64,000 nucleotides of DNA from contig NZ_CP011663.1 of the NCBI RefSeq assembly GCF_001020205.1, positions 248,001 through 312,000 of the forward strand, written 5' to 3'. This document shows, in pieces, positions 17,666 to 28,013 of this stretch. The notes beneath the pieces are model-generated. The model ran no database searches. It had not been told where the DNA came from and was given only the letters and a program-made list of their open reading frames with translations. The position numbers and the translations under genes were made by a program. The stretch's first letter is position 1. Every line of letters starts with the position of its first letter. The DNA is from Clostridium sporogenes. Lineage in GTDB: Bacteria; Bacillota; Clostridia; Clostridiales; Clostridiaceae.

Positions 17666-18673
17666 ATGGTTAAAGTTGCTATTAATGGATTTGGAAGAAT
17701 AGGAAGAAATGTGTTTAAGGCTTTGGTTAAGAACTATAAAGATGAATTACAAGTGGTGGCTATAAATGATTTAACAAGCCCAGCTACACTAGCTCATTTA
17801 TTAAAATATGATAGTTTATATGGAAAATTTGATGGAACTGTAGAAGCTAAAGAAACTTCAATAGTAGTTAACGGAAATGAAATAAAAATATTTGCAGAAA
17901 GAGATCCAAAAAATATAGACTGGAATTCAACAGGAGCAGAAATAGTAATAGAATCAACAGGTTTATTTACAGATGGAGAAAAAGCAAATGCTCATTTAGG
18001 TGGAACAGTTAAAAAAGTTTTAATTTCAGCACCAGCTAAAAATGAAGATAAAACAATAGTTATGGGTGTTAACCATGAAGAATATGACCCAGCAAACCAT
18101 AATATAATATCAAATGCATCTTGCACAACAAACTGTTTAGCACCATTTGCTAAAGTTCTTGACGAAAATTTTGGAATAGAATCAGGATTAATGACAACTA
18201 TTCATGCATATACAGGAGACCAAAGAGTACTAGATGCTCCACACAAAGATCTAAGAAGAGCAAGAGCAGCAGCAGAATCAATGATACCAACAACTACAGG
18301 AGCAGCTAAAGCGGTTGCATTAGTATTACCACAATTAAAAGGAAAATTAAATGGAATGGCTGTAAGAGTACCAACTCCAACAGTTTCATTAACAGACTTA
18401 GTTTTCACAGTTAAAAAAGATGTAACTGTAGAAGAAATTAATGCAGCACTTAAAAAAGCAGCTGAAGGTGAATTAAAAGGAATATTAGGATACAGCGAAG
18501 AACCACTAGTATCAATCGACTACAGAGGAGACGAAAGATCTTCAATAGTTGACGCATTATCAACTAGTGTAATAGACAACAGATTAGTTAAGGTTGTTTC
18601 ATGGTATGACAATGAATATGGTTATTCTCACAGATTAGCAGATTTAACTAAATTTGTAGCTGATAGACTTTAA
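17666..18673 (+). CDS. gap: Glyceraldehyde-3-phosphate dehydrogenase
   Basis: 335 residues, full length. The NAD-binding start is INGFGRIGRNVFKA and the catalytic site is SNASCTTNCLAP with the active-site Cys. The C-terminus reads SWYDNEYGYSHRL. It converts glyceraldehyde-3-phosphate and phosphate to 1,3-bisphosphoglycerate in the cytoplasm. AGGAGGT precedes the ATG. Transcription probably starts at the cggR promoter and ends at the hairpin at 18741. Codon use is notably clean, as expected for a highly expressed gene. Confidence 0.97.
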   Translation: MVKVAINGFGRIGRNVFKALVKNYKDELQVVAINDLTSPATLAHLLKYDSLYGKFDGTVEAKETSIVVNGNEIKIFAERDPKNIDWNSTGAEIVIESTGLFTDGEKANAHLGGTVKKVLISAPAKNEDKTIVMGVNHEEYDPANHNIISNASCTTNCLAPFAKVLDENFGIESGLMTTIHAYTGDQRVLDAPHKDLRRARAAAESMIPTTTGAAKAVALVLPQLKGKLNGMAVRVPTPTVSLTDLVFTVKKDVTVEEINAALKKAAEGELKGILGYSEEPLVSIDYRGDERSSIVDALSTSVIDNRLVKVVSWYDNEYGYSHRLADLTKFVADRL

Positions 18674-18740
18674 TATAAAAAAGTATAGAGGATACTTTTA
18701 GTTAGAATATAATTTAATAATTAAAAGTTCTCCTTTTATA

Positions 18741-18779
18741 AAAAAGGTTTGGTTTCTCTATAATTCCAAACCTTTTTTA
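18741..18779 (+). terminator. Terminator after gap
   Basis: 12-bp stem AAAAAGGTTTGG/CCAAACCTTTTT (18741-18752 with 18766-18777), continuing into T's. It splits cggR-gap from pgk. Confidence 0.85.
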
Positions 18780-18860
18780 CACATTATTAATATTAAGTTA
18801 AATATATTGATTTAATATAGTGTTATAAGGAATAAATTTCTTGTAAATGTATAGTAAATA

Positions 18861-18890
18861 TTGACATTGTTATAGCGATAAAGCTAAAAT
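18861..18890 (+). promoter_or_regulatory. Promoter of pgk-tpiA-gpmI
   Basis: Consensus TTGACA at 18861-18866 and TAAAAT at 18885-18890, 18-bp spacing, about 80 nt before pgk. Confidence 0.6.
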
Positions 18891-18968
18891 AGAATAAGAT
18901 AGTATAGCATAAATAAATTAATTGTATATACTAATAACCCCATAATATTATATAAGAGGTGAATGTCA

Positions 18969-20165
18969 ATGAATTATAATAAAAAAAGTATAGAAGATAT
19001 AGATGTAAAAGGTAAAAAAGTATTAGTAAGATGTGACTTTAATGTACCACTAAACGAAGGAAAAATAACAGATGAAAATAGATTAGTAGGAGCACTTCCA
19101 ACAATTAAATATTTAATAGAAAGAGGTGCGAAAATTATACTTTGCTCCCATATGGGAAAACCAAAGGGAGAGCCTAAAAAAGAACTTTCATTATTACCAG
19201 TAGCAAAAAGACTATCAGAAATGTTAAATAAGGAAGTAATATTTGCAGATGATGATAACGTAGTTGGTGAAAATGCTAAAAAAGCAGTAGAAGATATGAA
19301 AGATGGAGACGTAGTATTACTACAAAATACTAGATACAGAAAAGAAGAAACTAAAAATGAAGAAGTTTTTTCAAAGGAATTAGCCTCTCTTGCAGATGTA
19401 TTTGTAAATGATGCCTTTGGAACAGCTCATAGAGCTCATTGTTCAACAGTAGGTGTTACAAATTATTTAGAAGAAGCTGCTTGTGGATATTTAATACAAA
19501 AGGAATTAAAATTCTTAGGAAATGCAGTGGAAAAACCAGAAAGACCATTTGTAGCAATATTAGGTGGAGCAAAGGTTTCAGATAAAATAAATGTTATAAA
19601 TAACCTATTAGATAAAGTAGACACTTTAATAATAGGTGGAGGAATGGGATATACATTCTTAAAATCTCAAGGATATACTGTAGGAGATTCTTTATTAGAA
19701 GAAGATAAAGTAGAATATGCAAAAGAAATGATAAATAAAGCAAAAGAAAAAGGTGTGAATTTATTATTACCAGTAGATATTACTATAGCTGATAGATTTG
19801 ATAAAGATGCAAAACCTATTATAACTGAAGACCAAAATGTTGGCGAGGGATATATGGGATTAGATATAGGACCTAAAACAGCAAAAATATACTCAGATGC
19901 TATAAAATCAGCAAAAACAGTAATATGGAATGGACCTATGGGGGTTTTTGAATTTAAAAACTTTGCAAATGGAACTATAGAAGTGGCTAAGGCCATGGCA
20001 GATTCTGATGCTGTAACAATAATAGGCGGAGGAGATAGTGCAGCTGCAGTAAATATTCTTGGATTTGGGGATAAGATGACTCATATTTCTACAGGTGGAG
20101 GAGCTTCTCTAGAATTCTTAGAAGGAAAAGAATTACCAGGAATAGCAGCTCTTAACGATAAATAA
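18969..20165 (+). CDS. pgk: Phosphoglycerate kinase
   Basis: 398 residues. The ATG at 18969 is 6 nt after AGAGGTGA. An in-frame ATG at 18963 touches that ribosome site. Two Rossmann-like domains are seen: the N-terminal LVRCDFNVPL, SHMGKPKG and NAFGTAHRAH-type motifs bind 3-phosphoglycerate, and AILGGAKVSDK and the C-terminal GGGDSAAA bind nucleotide. It makes ATP from 1,3-bisphosphoglycerate. It has its own promoter and leads the next transcription unit with tpiA 55 nt downstream. Confidence 0.97.
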   Translation: MNYNKKSIEDIDVKGKKVLVRCDFNVPLNEGKITDENRLVGALPTIKYLIERGAKIILCSHMGKPKGEPKKELSLLPVAKRLSEMLNKEVIFADDDNVVGENAKKAVEDMKDGDVVLLQNTRYRKEETKNEEVFSKELASLADVFVNDAFGTAHRAHCSTVGVTNYLEEAACGYLIQKELKFLGNAVEKPERPFVAILGGAKVSDKINVINNLLDKVDTLIIGGGMGYTFLKSQGYTVGDSLLEEDKVEYAKEMINKAKEKGVNLLLPVDITIADRFDKDAKPIITEDQNVGEGYMGLDIGPKTAKIYSDAIKSAKTVIWNGPMGVFEFKNFANGTIEVAKAMADSDAVTIIGGGDSAAAVNILGFGDKMTHISTGGGASLEFLEGKELPGIAALNDK

Positions 20166-20220
20166 AAAAACAAATAGTTATACAGTGTTACTTATAAAAT
20201 GTATTGGAGCGTGATTTTAA

Positions 20221-20967
20221 ATGAGAACAGCTATAATAGCAGGAAACTGGAAAATGAACAAGACTGTAAAAGAAGCAGTAGAATTAGTTAAAGAATTAAA
20301 ACCACTTGTTAAAGATGCAAAATGTGATGTAGTTGTGTGTCCTACTTATGTATGCCTTCCAGCGGTATTAGAAGAAGTTAAAGGAAGCAATATAAAAGTA
20401 GGTGCTCAAAACATGCACTTTGAAGAAAGTGGAGCTTATACAGGTGAAATAGCACCTAAAATGTTAGAAGAACTAGGAGTTCATTATGTAATTATAGGAC
20501 ATAGTGAAAGAAGACAATATTTTAATGAAACAGACGAAACTGTAAATAAAAAAGTAAAAAAAGCCTTTGAACATAACTTAATTCCAATAGTTTGTTGTGG
20601 AGAAAGTTTAGAAGAGAGAGAAGGAAACATAACAGAAAAAGTTTTAGAAGGACAAATAAAAGTTGGATTAAAGGAATTAAATAAAGAACAAGTAGAAAAA
20701 TTAGTTATAGCATATGAACCAATTTGGGCTATAGGAACAGGAAAAACTGCTACAGATGAACAAGCAAATGAAACTATAGGATATATAAGAACTGTAGTAA
20801 AAGCTATGTATGGTGAAGAGGTAGCATCTAGAGTAAGAATCCAATACGGTGGATCTGTTAAACCTGGCACTATTAAAGCTCAAATGAATAAAGAAGAGAT
20901 TGACGGTGCATTAGTAGGTGGTGCAAGCTTAAAAGCAGAAGATTTTGCAGCTATAGTAAATTATTAA
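20221..20967 (+). CDS. tpiA: Triose-phosphate isomerase
   Basis: 248 residues, standard length. The N-terminus has AGNWKMNK with the active-site Asn and Lys. IGHSERR carries the catalytic His. AYEPIWAIGTGKTAT contains the catalytic Glu and the flexible loop 6. YGGSVKPG is the phosphate-binding loop. It interconverts dihydroxyacetone phosphate and glyceraldehyde-3-phosphate. The start is ATG with a weak upstream GGAGCGTG. It lies between pgk and gpmI in the same orientation. Confidence 0.97.
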   Translation: MRTAIIAGNWKMNKTVKEAVELVKELKPLVKDAKCDVVVCPTYVCLPAVLEEVKGSNIKVGAQNMHFEESGAYTGEIAPKMLEELGVHYVIIGHSERRQYFNETDETVNKKVKKAFEHNLIPIVCCGESLEEREGNITEKVLEGQIKVGLKELNKEQVEKLVIAYEPIWAIGTGKTATDEQANETIGYIRTVVKAMYGEEVASRVRIQYGGSVKPGTIKAQMNKEEIDGALVGGASLKAEDFAAIVNY

Positions 20968-21057
20968 AAGTGATAAGTGACAAGCTATAAGTTACAGGTT
21001 GTTTTAGATTAGCACTTCTCATTTGTATATTTTATTTAATGAGATTTGGAGGTAAAA

Positions 21058-22587
21058 ATGAGTAAAAAGCCAGTAGTTTTAATGATACTAGATGGATTTG
21101 GATTAACAGATAAGGTTGATGGTAATGCAGTATCAGCAGCCAATAAACCTAATTTAGATAATATATTAAAAAAATATCCATATACTCAATTAGGGGCTAG
21201 TGGAATGGATGTAGGTCTTCCAGAAGGTCAAATGGGTAATTCAGAAGTAGGCCATTTAAATATAGGTGCAGGAAGAATAGTATATCAAGCCCTTACAAAA
21301 ATAACAAAATCTATTTCTGATGGAGATTTTTTTCAAAATGTAGCTTTAAATAAAGCTATAGAAAATGTAAAGAAAAATAATTCTACCCTACATCTTTTAG
21401 GTCTTTTATCACCAGGTGGAGTACATTCTCATATAGAGCATTTAAAAGGATTAATAAAATTAGCAAAAGAAAAAGATATTAAAAAAGTTTATATTCACGC
21501 ATTTTTAGATGGAAGAGACGTGGCACCATCATCAGCTAAAGAATATATAGAAGATATAGAAAATTATATGAGAGAAATTGGCATAGGTGAAATAGCTACA
21601 ATATCAGGAAGATATTATGCAATGGATAGAGATAAAAGATGGGAAAGAGTACAACTTTGTTATAATGCCATTGTATTAGGAAAAGGTGAAGAAGTTAACT
21701 CAGCAGTAGAAGGTTTAGAAAAATCTTATAGAGATAACAAGACTGATGAATTTGTTTTACCAGCAGTAGTATTAAAAGAAGGAAAACCTAAGGCAAAAAT
21801 AGGAAATAAAGATTCAGTGGTATTCTTTAATTTTAGACCAGATAGAGCTAGAGAGCTTACAAGAGCTATAAATGATAAAGTATTTGATGGTTTTGAAAGA
21901 GAAGCTTTAGATTTAACTTATGTTACTATGACAGAATATGATAGTACTTTAGAAAATGTAGAGGTAGCTTTCCCTCCAGAACATTTAGACAATACTTTAG
22001 GAGAATATGTAAGTAAAAATGGTAAAAAGCAGTTAAGAATAGCTGAAACAGAAAAATATGCTCATGTTACTTTCTTCTTTAATGGTGGAGTAGAAGAACC
22101 AAATGAAGGAGAAGATAGAGTTTTAGTTCCATCACCAAAGGTAGCAACTTATGATATGCAACCAGAAATGAATGCATATGAAGTTACAGATAAACTTTTG
22201 GAAAAATTAGATGAAGATAAATACGATATGGTAATATTAAACTTTGCAAATCCAGATATGGTAGGTCATACAGGAGTATTTGAAGCAGCAAAGAAAGCTA
22301 TAGAAACTGTGGATGAGTGTGTAGGTAAAATAGTTAATAAAATTTTGGAAAAAGATGGTACTGCATTTATTACAGCTGACCATGGAAATTCAGAAGAAAT
22401 GATAGACTATTCTACAGGAAAACCTATGACTGCTCACACAACAAATCCAGTACCATTTATGTATGTATCTAATAATAGTAAAGAACTAAGAGAAGGCGGA
22501 AAATTAGCAGATATAGCACCAACAATGATACAAGTTATGAACCTTCCTAAACCTATTGACATGACAGGGAATAGTCTTATTAAATAA
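21058..22587 (+). CDS. gpmI: 2,3-bisphosphoglycerate-independent phosphoglycerate mutase
   Basis: 509 residues. The ATG at 21058 follows TTGGAGGT by 4 nt. An upstream in-frame TTG is inside the ribosome site. It has the alkaline-phosphatase-superfamily layout, with MILDGFG and GNSEVGHLNIGAG (metal site and catalytic Ser) and a C-terminal ADHGNSEEM with a second metal site. It converts 3- to 2-phosphoglycerate using two Mn ions. In spore formers its Mn and pH dependence lets dormant spores store 3-phosphoglycerate. It is followed 55 nt later by eno. Confidence 0.97.
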   Translation: MSKKPVVLMILDGFGLTDKVDGNAVSAANKPNLDNILKKYPYTQLGASGMDVGLPEGQMGNSEVGHLNIGAGRIVYQALTKITKSISDGDFFQNVALNKAIENVKKNNSTLHLLGLLSPGGVHSHIEHLKGLIKLAKEKDIKKVYIHAFLDGRDVAPSSAKEYIEDIENYMREIGIGEIATISGRYYAMDRDKRWERVQLCYNAIVLGKGEEVNSAVEGLEKSYRDNKTDEFVLPAVVLKEGKPKAKIGNKDSVVFFNFRPDRARELTRAINDKVFDGFEREALDLTYVTMTEYDSTLENVEVAFPPEHLDNTLGEYVSKNGKKQLRIAETEKYAHVTFFFNGGVEEPNEGEDRVLVPSPKVATYDMQPEMNAYEVTDKLLEKLDEDKYDMVILNFANPDMVGHTGVFEAAKKAIETVDECVGKIVNKILEKDGTAFITADHGNSEEMIDYSTGKPMTAHTTNPVPFMYVSNNSKELREGGKLADIAPTMIQVMNLPKPIDMTGNSLIK

Positions 22588-22642
22588 TAGAGAAACTATA
22601 TTTAAGATAAAATAATTTTTTTAAAAATAAGGAGGACCCAAC

Positions 22643-23938
22643 ATGAAAAATTATATTGAAATAGTAGATGTATATGCAAGACAAATCTTAGATTCAAGAT
22701 GCAATCCTACAGTAGAAGTAGAAGTAGAATTAGAAGACGGAACAGTAGGAGTAGCAGCAGTTCCATCAGGAGCTTCTACAGGAGCTTTTGAAGCAGTTGA
22801 ATTAAGAGATGGAGATAAATCTCAATACTTAGGTAAAGGTGTTTTAAAAGCTGTAGATAATGTGAACACTACAATAGCAGATGAACTTGTTGGAATGAAT
22901 GTTTTAGATCAAGTAGCTATTGATAAAACTATGATAGAATTAGATGGAACAGACAATAAAGCAAAATTAGGTGCAAATGCAATGCTAGGAGTATCTTTAG
23001 CTTGTGCAAAAGCTGCAGCTAACTCTTTAGGAATGAGTTTATACCAATACATAGGAGGAGTAAATGGGAAAGTTTTACCAGTACCTATGATGAACATAAT
23101 AAATGGTGGAAAACATGCGGACAACAATGTTGACCTTCAAGAATTCATGATAATGCCAGCAGGAGCTCCTTCTTTCAGCGAAGCTTTAAGAATGTGTTCA
23201 GAAGTATATCATGCATTAAAATCAACACTAAAAGCACAAGGATATGATACAGGAGTAGGCGACGAAGGTGGATTTGCTCCAAACTTAAAATCAAATGAAG
23301 AAGCTATAGTAGTTATAATAGAAGCTATAAAAAAAGCTGGATATACTCCAGGAAAAGATATATTCATAGCTTTAGATCCAGCTTCATCAGAAATATTTGA
23401 AGATGGAAAATACAACCTAGCAGGAGAAGGAAGAGTATTAACTCCAGAAGAAATGGCAAACTACTATGTAGAGCTAGCAGAAAAATACCCAATAATCTCC
23501 ATAGAAGACGGTATGGCAGAAGAAGATTGGGATGGTTGGAAAATCCTTACTGAAAAAATAGGAAACAAAGTTCAATTAGTAGGAGACGATTTATTCGTTA
23601 CAAATACTGAAAGATTATCAAAAGGAATAAAATTAGGAGTTGCAAACTCAATTCTTATAAAACTTAACCAAATAGGAACATTAACAGAAACATTAAATGC
23701 TATAGAAATGGCAGAAAGAGCTGGATATACAGCAGTAGTGTCTCATAGATCAGGAGAAACTGAAGATACAACAATAGCTGACTTAGTTGTTGCAGTAAAT
23801 GCAGGACAAATAAAAACAGGTGCTCCAGCAAGATCAGAAAGAGTTGCTAAATACAATCAATTATTAAGAATAGAAGAAGAACTTAATGATATGGGAGAAT
23901 ACAGAGGATTAAAAGCATTCTACAATATCAATAAATAA
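22643..23938 (+). CDS. eno: Enolase
   Basis: 431 residues. Landmarks are DSRCNPTVEVEV, PSGASTGAFEAVELRD (mobile loop), GDEGGFAPNL, LVGDDLFVTN and VSHRSGETEDT, covering the Mg ligands and catalytic Lys/Glu region. It dehydrates 2-phosphoglycerate to phosphoenolpyruvate in the cytoplasm. AAGGAGG precedes the ATG. It is the last glycolytic gene in the cluster and ends at a hairpin (23951-23979). Confidence 0.97.
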   Translation: MKNYIEIVDVYARQILDSRCNPTVEVEVELEDGTVGVAAVPSGASTGAFEAVELRDGDKSQYLGKGVLKAVDNVNTTIADELVGMNVLDQVAIDKTMIELDGTDNKAKLGANAMLGVSLACAKAAANSLGMSLYQYIGGVNGKVLPVPMMNIINGGKHADNNVDLQEFMIMPAGAPSFSEALRMCSEVYHALKSTLKAQGYDTGVGDEGGFAPNLKSNEEAIVVIIEAIKKAGYTPGKDIFIALDPASSEIFEDGKYNLAGEGRVLTPEEMANYYVELAEKYPIISIEDGMAEEDWDGWKILTEKIGNKVQLVGDDLFVTNTERLSKGIKLGVANSILIKLNQIGTLTETLNAIEMAERAGYTAVVSHRSGETEDTTIADLVVAVNAGQIKTGAPARSERVAKYNQLLRIEEELNDMGEYRGLKAFYNINK

Positions 23939-23950
23939 TAATTGCTAAAG

Positions 23951-23979
23951 AAGGACTACTCATAATTTGAGTGGTCCTT
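23951..23979 (+). terminator. Probable terminator after eno
   Basis: 12-bp stem, 23951-23962 with 23968-23979, containing one G-U pair. The trailing T run is short. The remainder up to secG (about 225 nt) is AT-rich with no other feature seen. Confidence 0.65.
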
Positions 23980-24205
23980 TAATATATAAGACTTTATTTT
24001 ATTGTAATAAGCTTCATATAAATGTATTATTAATTTATGTTTTAGCATATAAAGGATTATTAGATTATAAATAAGTAAAACAGCTAAAGTTAAGTCGTTG
24101 TGTTAGTGTAAATTATGTGTTAAAATAGTTTTGTATATTGTGTATTAAATGGGAAAATTATAACAGTAAAGATATATAATCTTTTACATATTAGGAGGAT
24201 ATAAA

Positions 24206-24439
24206 ATGCATACATTTTCAATAATATTATTAACTATAGTTTCAATAACATTAATAGTAGTAGTCCTAATGCAACCTAGTAAAACTAATGGATTAAGTGG
24301 TTTTATGGGTGGAGGTTCAGAAACTTTTTATTCAAAAAATAGAACTAGAACTTCTGAATCAGTATTATCAAGGATTACTGTAGTATGTTCTATATTATTT
24401 GCTATCATAGTATTAGCACAAAATTTATTAGCTAAATAA
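24206..24439 (+). CDS. secG: Preprotein translocase subunit SecG
   Basis: 77 residues, the normal SecG size. Two membrane segments (about 3-22 and 55-74) flank a polar loop with the family glycine-rich stretch SGFMGGGSETFYSKNRTRT. SecG associates with SecYE and helps SecA-driven export. AGGAGGA precedes the ATG. The order secG-rnr-smpB-ssrA is conserved among Firmicutes, which supports the call. Confidence 0.95.
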   Translation: MHTFSIILLTIVSITLIVVVLMQPSKTNGLSGFMGGGSETFYSKNRTRTSESVLSRITVVCSILFAIIVLAQNLLAK

Positions 24440-24465
24440 TAAAAATTAAAAGAGTATGATTTAAT

Positions 24466-24502
24466 TAGCTGTTTAATGTGAATAATTAACAGCTATTTTT
24501 TT
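24466..24502 (+). terminator. Terminator after secG
   Basis: TAGCTGTT pairs with AACAGCTA (24466-24473 with 24488-24495), with further A/T pairs inside and a run of T after. Confidence 0.8.
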
Positions 24503-24647
24503 ATAAAAAATTTTAAAAAATGTTAATCAATTAGTGGATAAATTTGCTATGATATAAATAACATATAAAAATCATTAATTGTATTATAAAAAATAGATTA
24601 ATGCTTAGAATATATGTTATAAGCCTTTAATTAGTAGGAGGGATTTT

Positions 24648-26807
24648 ATGAAGATAAGAGAAACAATATTAGCTTTTATGGAAGAACAGGCATATAAACC
24701 TATGAATATAAAAGAATTAAAGCAGGTGTTTGGAGTAACTAAACATGAATACAAAGATTTTGAGAAAATGTTAAAGGATATGGAAAAGGACGGACAAATA
24801 GTTAAAACAAGAACGGAACACTATGGTATACCAGCCAGAATGGGATTAGTTGTAGGAAAACTTCAAGGACATCAAAAAGGCTATGGATTTGTTATACCAG
24901 AAGAAGAAAGAGAAGATATTTTTATACCAGCATCTAGTATGAATGGAGCTATGCATACTGATAGAGTATTAGCTAAAATTACTAAAGAATCAGCTAATGG
25001 AAAAAGATGCGAAGGTGAAATAATAAGAATATTAGAAAGAGGCAATAAAACAGTCATAGGCATATACGAAGATAGTAAAAACTTTGGTTTTGTGGTTTCC
25101 GATGATAAAAAGATATACCAAGACATATTTATACCAAAGGGAGATAAAAATGGAGCAAAAACAGGTCAAGTAGTTATAGCAGAAATTGTAACCTATCCAG
25201 AAAAGAGAAGAAATCCTGAAGGAAGAGTTATAGAAATATTAGGTAATAAAGAAGATAAGGGTATAGATATATTAACCATAATAAAGAAAAATAAATTACC
25301 AGAGGAGTTCCCACCAAAGGTACAAAGTTATGCAGACAATATATCAGAAGCAATTCCAGAAGAAGAGTATAAAAGAAGGAAAGACTTAAGAGATTTAACT
25401 ATTGTTACTATAGATGGAGAGGATGCTAAGGATTTAGATGATGCTATATCTTTAGAAAAACTACCAAATGGAAACTATTATTTAGGAGTACATATAGCAG
25501 ATGTATCTCACTATGTAAAAGAGAAAAATCCACTAGACAAAGAAGCTTTAAAAAGAGCAACTTCAGTATATCTTATAGATAGAGTAATACCAATGCTGCC
25601 TAAAAAACTTTCTAATGGAATATGTAGTTTGAACCCTAAAATTGATAGATTAACCTTAAGCTGTTTTATGGAAATAGATAAAAATGGTAAGGTAGTAGAT
25701 CATAAAGTGGTAGAAAGTATAATAAAAAGCACTGAAAGAATGACTTATACAGATGTAACTAAAATACTAAGAGATGAAGATGAGGAAACTATAAATAAAT
25801 ATAGTAATTTAGTAGATTATTTCAAACTTATGGAAGAACTTTGCAAAATACTTTACAAGAGAAGATTAAAAAGAGGAGCTATAGATTTTGATTTTGAGGA
25901 ATGTAAAATAATATTAGATGAAAAAGGTAAACCAATAGAAATAAAGCCTTATGAAAGAGCTATAGCTAATAGGATAATAGAGGAATTTATGCTTGTTTGT
26001 AATGAAACTATAGCAGAGCATATGTTCTGGTCAAATTTACCTTTTGTATATAGAATACACGAAGATCCAGATGAAGAAAAATTAATGCATTTTAACGAAT
26101 TTGTTCATAATCTAGGATATGTTATAAGATGGAACAACGATATTCATCCAAAATCATTGCAAAGTATTATAGAAAAAGTAAAAGGAGAAAAAGAAGAAAC
26201 TGTAGTTAGTACATTGCTTTTACGATCCTTAAAACAAGCAAGATACTCCCCAGAATGTATAGGGCACTTTGGGCTAGCTGCAAGATATTACTGTCATTTT
26301 ACTTCCCCAATAAGAAGATATCCAGATCTTATCATACACAGAATAATAAAAGAATATATAAATGGACAGATTGATGATAAAAGAGCTACAAGGCTTACAA
26401 CAGAAGTAGAATATGCTTCTAAACAATCTTCAGAAATGGAAAGAGTAGCTCAAGAAGCTGAAAGAGAAGTAGATGATTTAAAGAAAGCAGAATATATGAG
26501 TGAAAGAATAGGAGAGGAATACGAAGGAATAATATCCTCAGTAACCAACTTTGGAATGTTTGTAGAACTACCAAATACAATAGAAGGATTAGTTCATATA
26601 AGTACATTATCTGATGATTACTATATATATGATGAAAGAAGATTAAGTTTAATTGGAGAAGCTAGCAAAAATATATATAGATTAGGTGATACAGTTAAAG
26701 TTAAAGTTTCAAAAGTAGATTTGTTTAGTCACGAAATATATTTTGATATTATAAAAGAAGATGAAGAGGATAAAGAAGAGGATGAATTTATAGAAGAAAC
26801 AAAATAA
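24648..26807 (+). CDS. rnr: Ribonuclease R
   Basis: 719 residues. An N-terminal winged-helix (1-60) and two cold-shock OB domains (about 65-200) are followed by the RNB catalytic domain with its Mg-binding acidic motif IDGEDAKDLDDA at 255-266. A C-terminal S1 domain starts near 625 (GEEYEGIISSVTNFGMFVE) and the tail is Asp/Glu/Lys-rich. It is a processive 3'-5' exoribonuclease that digests structured RNA, including messages released by trans-translation. That fits its place near smpB and ssrA. GGAGGG precedes the ATG. Confidence 0.96.
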   Translation: MKIRETILAFMEEQAYKPMNIKELKQVFGVTKHEYKDFEKMLKDMEKDGQIVKTRTEHYGIPARMGLVVGKLQGHQKGYGFVIPEEEREDIFIPASSMNGAMHTDRVLAKITKESANGKRCEGEIIRILERGNKTVIGIYEDSKNFGFVVSDDKKIYQDIFIPKGDKNGAKTGQVVIAEIVTYPEKRRNPEGRVIEILGNKEDKGIDILTIIKKNKLPEEFPPKVQSYADNISEAIPEEEYKRRKDLRDLTIVTIDGEDAKDLDDAISLEKLPNGNYYLGVHIADVSHYVKEKNPLDKEALKRATSVYLIDRVIPMLPKKLSNGICSLNPKIDRLTLSCFMEIDKNGKVVDHKVVESIIKSTERMTYTDVTKILRDEDEETINKYSNLVDYFKLMEELCKILYKRRLKRGAIDFDFEECKIILDEKGKPIEIKPYERAIANRIIEEFMLVCNETIAEHMFWSNLPFVYRIHEDPDEEKLMHFNEFVHNLGYVIRWNNDIHPKSLQSIIEKVKGEKEETVVSTLLLRSLKQARYSPECIGHFGLAARYYCHFTSPIRRYPDLIIHRIIKEYINGQIDDKRATRLTTEVEYASKQSSEMERVAQEAEREVDDLKKAEYMSERIGEEYEGIISSVTNFGMFVELPNTIEGLVHISTLSDDYYIYDERRLSLIGEASKNIYRLGDTVKVKVSKVDLFSHEIYFDIIKEDEEDKEEDEFIEETK

Positions 26808-26829
26808 TTTATAAATTAAAAATTATTTA

Positions 26830-26866
26830 AAAGAAACTCAGTTTAAAATTAATACTGAGTTTCTTT
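26830..26866 (+). terminator. Terminator after rnr
   Basis: Perfect 13-bp stem AAAGAAACTCAGT/ACTGAGTTTCTTT (26830-26842 with 26854-26866). The following 340 nt to surE are extremely AT-rich. No RNA gene or clear operator was recognised there. Confidence 0.85.
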
Positions 26867-27205
26867 ATAAGTTTTAAAAAATATATATTATATTTATACA
26901 TACAATCTAATATAACATTTTTATCTTATATTATTTCATTTCAAGATAGATAATTGTATAAAAGACCAATTGGTTGATTAAAGGTTATATACAGTAAAAA
27001 TCTATGTAAACTAAGTTTAACTTTAAAAAATTGTATTTTATGGACAACTCTATAATAAAAATTTATTACTAAATTATTTAAAAAATTATATCATATTAAA
27101 TTAGACAGAGAACATGTTCAATGGTAAAATTAATAAAAATATACTAATATTATAAGTAGATACTTTCAAATCTAGAAATAGAAATTTATAAAATGGAGGC
27201 AAAAT

Positions 27206-27964
27206 ATGAATATATTATTGACTAACGATGATGGAATAGATGCAGAAGGAATAAATACATTAGCTAAGCTATTAAGTAAACATCATAATGTTATTATGGT
27301 AGCGCCTGAAAATCAAAGAAGTGCATCAAGTCATTCTATAACCATATATGAACCCATAATAGTAAAACAGGTGAAAAAGCCTTATGATGTAGAGGCATAC
27401 AGTATAAGTGGTACTCCAGCAGATTGTGTAAAAGTAGCTTTAGATAAATTAGTTTCAGATAATATAGATATAGTTATATCTGGAATCAATAAAGGGCTTA
27501 ATATAGGTAATGATATATTATACTCAGGAACGGTTTCTGCCGCTATAGAAGGATCTATGTATAAGGTACCATCTATTGCTGTATCTGCTGAATTTATAAA
27601 AAATAAAAAAGAAAATTATGAAATAGCTGCTAAATACACATTAGAAATTTTAAGTAGAGTTAAAAAAGAGGACTTAAAAAATGATGTAGTATTAAATTTA
27701 AATATTCCTTTTTGTAGTGAAGAGGAAATAAAAGGTATAAAGGTATGCAAAGTAGGTAACAAAATTTTTAATACTAGATTCTCAGAAGAAATAGATGAAG
27801 AGGGGAATAAAGTATTAAAATTAGAGGGAGATATAAATAAGGATATTTATGAGGGCACAGATGTTTATTATATAAGAAATAAATATGTAACCTTAACACC
27901 TCTACATTATGATTTAACTAATTTTAATATATTAGAAGAGACAGAAGAATTATTCTTAGGATAA
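27206..27964 (+). CDS. surE: 5'/3'-nucleotidase SurE
   Basis: 252 residues. The N-terminus ILLTNDDGIDAEGI holds the metal-binding Asp pair. APENQRSASSHSIT, SGTPADCVKVAL and SGINKGLNIGNDILYSGTVSAA complete the family signature. SurE is a cytoplasmic metal-dependent nucleoside-5'/3'-monophosphatase involved in stationary-phase survival. ATGGAGG precedes the start. It sits between rnr and smpB with hairpins on both sides, so it is probably a separate transcript. Confidence 0.95.
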   Translation: MNILLTNDDGIDAEGINTLAKLLSKHHNVIMVAPENQRSASSHSITIYEPIIVKQVKKPYDVEAYSISGTPADCVKVALDKLVSDNIDIVISGINKGLNIGNDILYSGTVSAAIEGSMYKVPSIAVSAEFIKNKKENYEIAAKYTLEILSRVKKEDLKNDVVLNLNIPFCSEEEIKGIKVCKVGNKIFNTRFSEEIDEEGNKVLKLEGDINKDIYEGTDVYYIRNKYVTLTPLHYDLTNFNILEETEELFLG

Positions 27965-28013
27965 ATTATAAATCAGTAACTATGAAAAACACAATTGATA
28001 TTTCTTATAGAAT

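Noticed and set aside
27110..27119. Palindrome GAACATGTTC upstream of surE as a possible LexA (SOS) box
   Set aside because: Firmicute LexA boxes have GAAC and GTTC separated by four bases; here only two separate them, and surE is not an SOS gene.
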